A DNA stretch of 5,923 nucleotides from Leptospira sp. 96542 (GTDB lineage Bacteria > Spirochaetota > Leptospiria > Leptospirales > Leptospiraceae). Under the pieces are notes generated by a model that was not told the DNA's origin, made no database searches, and saw nothing but the letters and a program-made list of their open reading frames with translations. Position numbers and translations under genes: made by a program. Every line of letters begins with the position of its first letter. The first letter of the stretch is position 1. Below are positions 5,779 to 5,923 of this stretch, in pieces. The stretch is taken from contig JARJFC010000120.1 of the NCBI GenBank assembly GCA_029310945.1, positions 1 to 5,923 of the forward strand. The letters are read 5' to 3'.

Positions 5779-5923
5779 ATGACCTTGTCTCCTCCCGTCT
5801 CCAAAAGTTTCAACACGCTTCCCCTTTCTGCCGCAGCTCGGGAAAACCTGCGCCGGCTGGGCTACCTCGAAATGACGGCCATCCAGGCGGCCAGCCTGCC
5901 TGCCGCGCAGAGCGGAAGAGCAC
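5779..5923 (+). CDS. dbpA: DbpA-like DEAD-box ATP-dependent RNA helicase, 5' fragment
   Basis: Only the first 48 codons are present. They form the N-terminal Q-motif region of a DEAD-box helicase: FNTLPLSAAARENLRRLGY is followed by MTAIQAASLPA, matching the family pattern of an aromatic residue upstream, GY, then T-x-I/V-Q, which recognises the adenine of ATP. E. coli DbpA, a 23S rRNA-dependent helicase in large-subunit assembly, begins in a very similar way (LNELGYLTMTPVQAAALPA). Other DEAD-box paralogues such as RhlE are possible because the Walker A, DEAD and C-terminal RNA-binding domains lie outside the window. ATG 5779 is the third ATG in ATGCATGCATG; the one at 5771 hits a stop at once and the one at 5775 is in another frame. 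No Shine-Dalgarno is visible. The last codons (from about 5909) look like sequencing adapter, so residues after LPAA should not be trusted. The gene is unrelated to the siderophore operon. Confidence 0.75.
   Translation, partial: MTLSPPVSKSFNTLPLSAAARENLRRLGYLEMTAIQAASLPAAQSGRA
5909..5923 (+). other. Probable residual Illumina adapter at sequence end
   Basis: The final 15 bases match the start of the TruSeq read-1 adapter (AGATCGGAAGAGCAC) at 14 of 15 positions, including the last 11 without a break. In the helicase frame the family normally continues LPA-A-L-x-G-K/R-D, but here it reads LPAAQSGRA, and the change begins exactly at the adapter start. The arginine codon AGA would also be rare in this GC-rich context. 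This is most likely an assembly or trimming artefact. Confidence 0.75.

Noticed and set aside
1..5923. CRISPR array, tRNA/rRNA gene, insertion sequence or riboswitch
   Set aside because: Nothing with regular repeats, transposase motifs, terminal inverted repeats or a recognisable structured RNA was found; coding genes fill nearly all of the window.

Overview
The window looks like a stretch of a fairly GC-rich proteobacterial chromosome. Gene content and protein style suggest a betaproteobacterium of the Burkholderiales/Comamonadaceae kind, but this is an inference from how the proteins read and no search was run. It carries one nearly self-contained iron-acquisition locus on the + strand, followed by the first codons of an unrelated RNA helicase gene.

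Layout: (1) Positions 1-250 are an AT-rich upstream region. It ends in a sigma70-like promoter overlapped by a good Fur box (181-199) and a clear ribosome binding site. (2) 251-766 is a FecI-type ECF sigma factor. (3) 771-1838 is its FecR-type inner-membrane anti-sigma regulator. (4) A 60-bp gap (1839-1898) holds a candidate ECF-sigma promoter (AAAAT, 16 bases, CGT). (5) 1899-4454 is a TonB-dependent receptor with signal peptide, N-terminal signalling (STN) domain, TonB box, plug and barrel, of the hydroxamate-siderophore (FhuA/FoxA) style. (6) 4460-5701 is a four-helix PepSY inner-membrane protein of the FoxB/PiuB type. (7) A 77-bp spacer leads to the 5' end of a dbpA-like DEAD-box helicase gene, cut off by the window edge.

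How it works together (inference from the E. coli fec and Pseudomonas fox paradigms): under iron starvation Fur releases the sigma/anti-sigma promoter. A ferric siderophore binds the outer-membrane receptor, whose periplasmic STN domain signals to FecR. FecR then frees or activates the sigma factor, which transcribes the receptor and PepSY genes from the promoter in the fecR-receptor gap. The receptor imports the ferric siderophore with TonB energy, and the PepSY protein probably reduces the iron at the inner membrane. The gene order matches the Pseudomonas aeruginosa foxI-foxR-foxA-foxB arrangement. The siderophore itself cannot be read from the sequence.

I see no CRISPR array, RNA gene, insertion sequence or wholly new system. 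The most unexpected signal is technical: the last 15 bases match the Illumina TruSeq adapter at 14 of 15 positions, exactly where the helicase reading frame stops looking like its family, so the final bases are probably not genomic.
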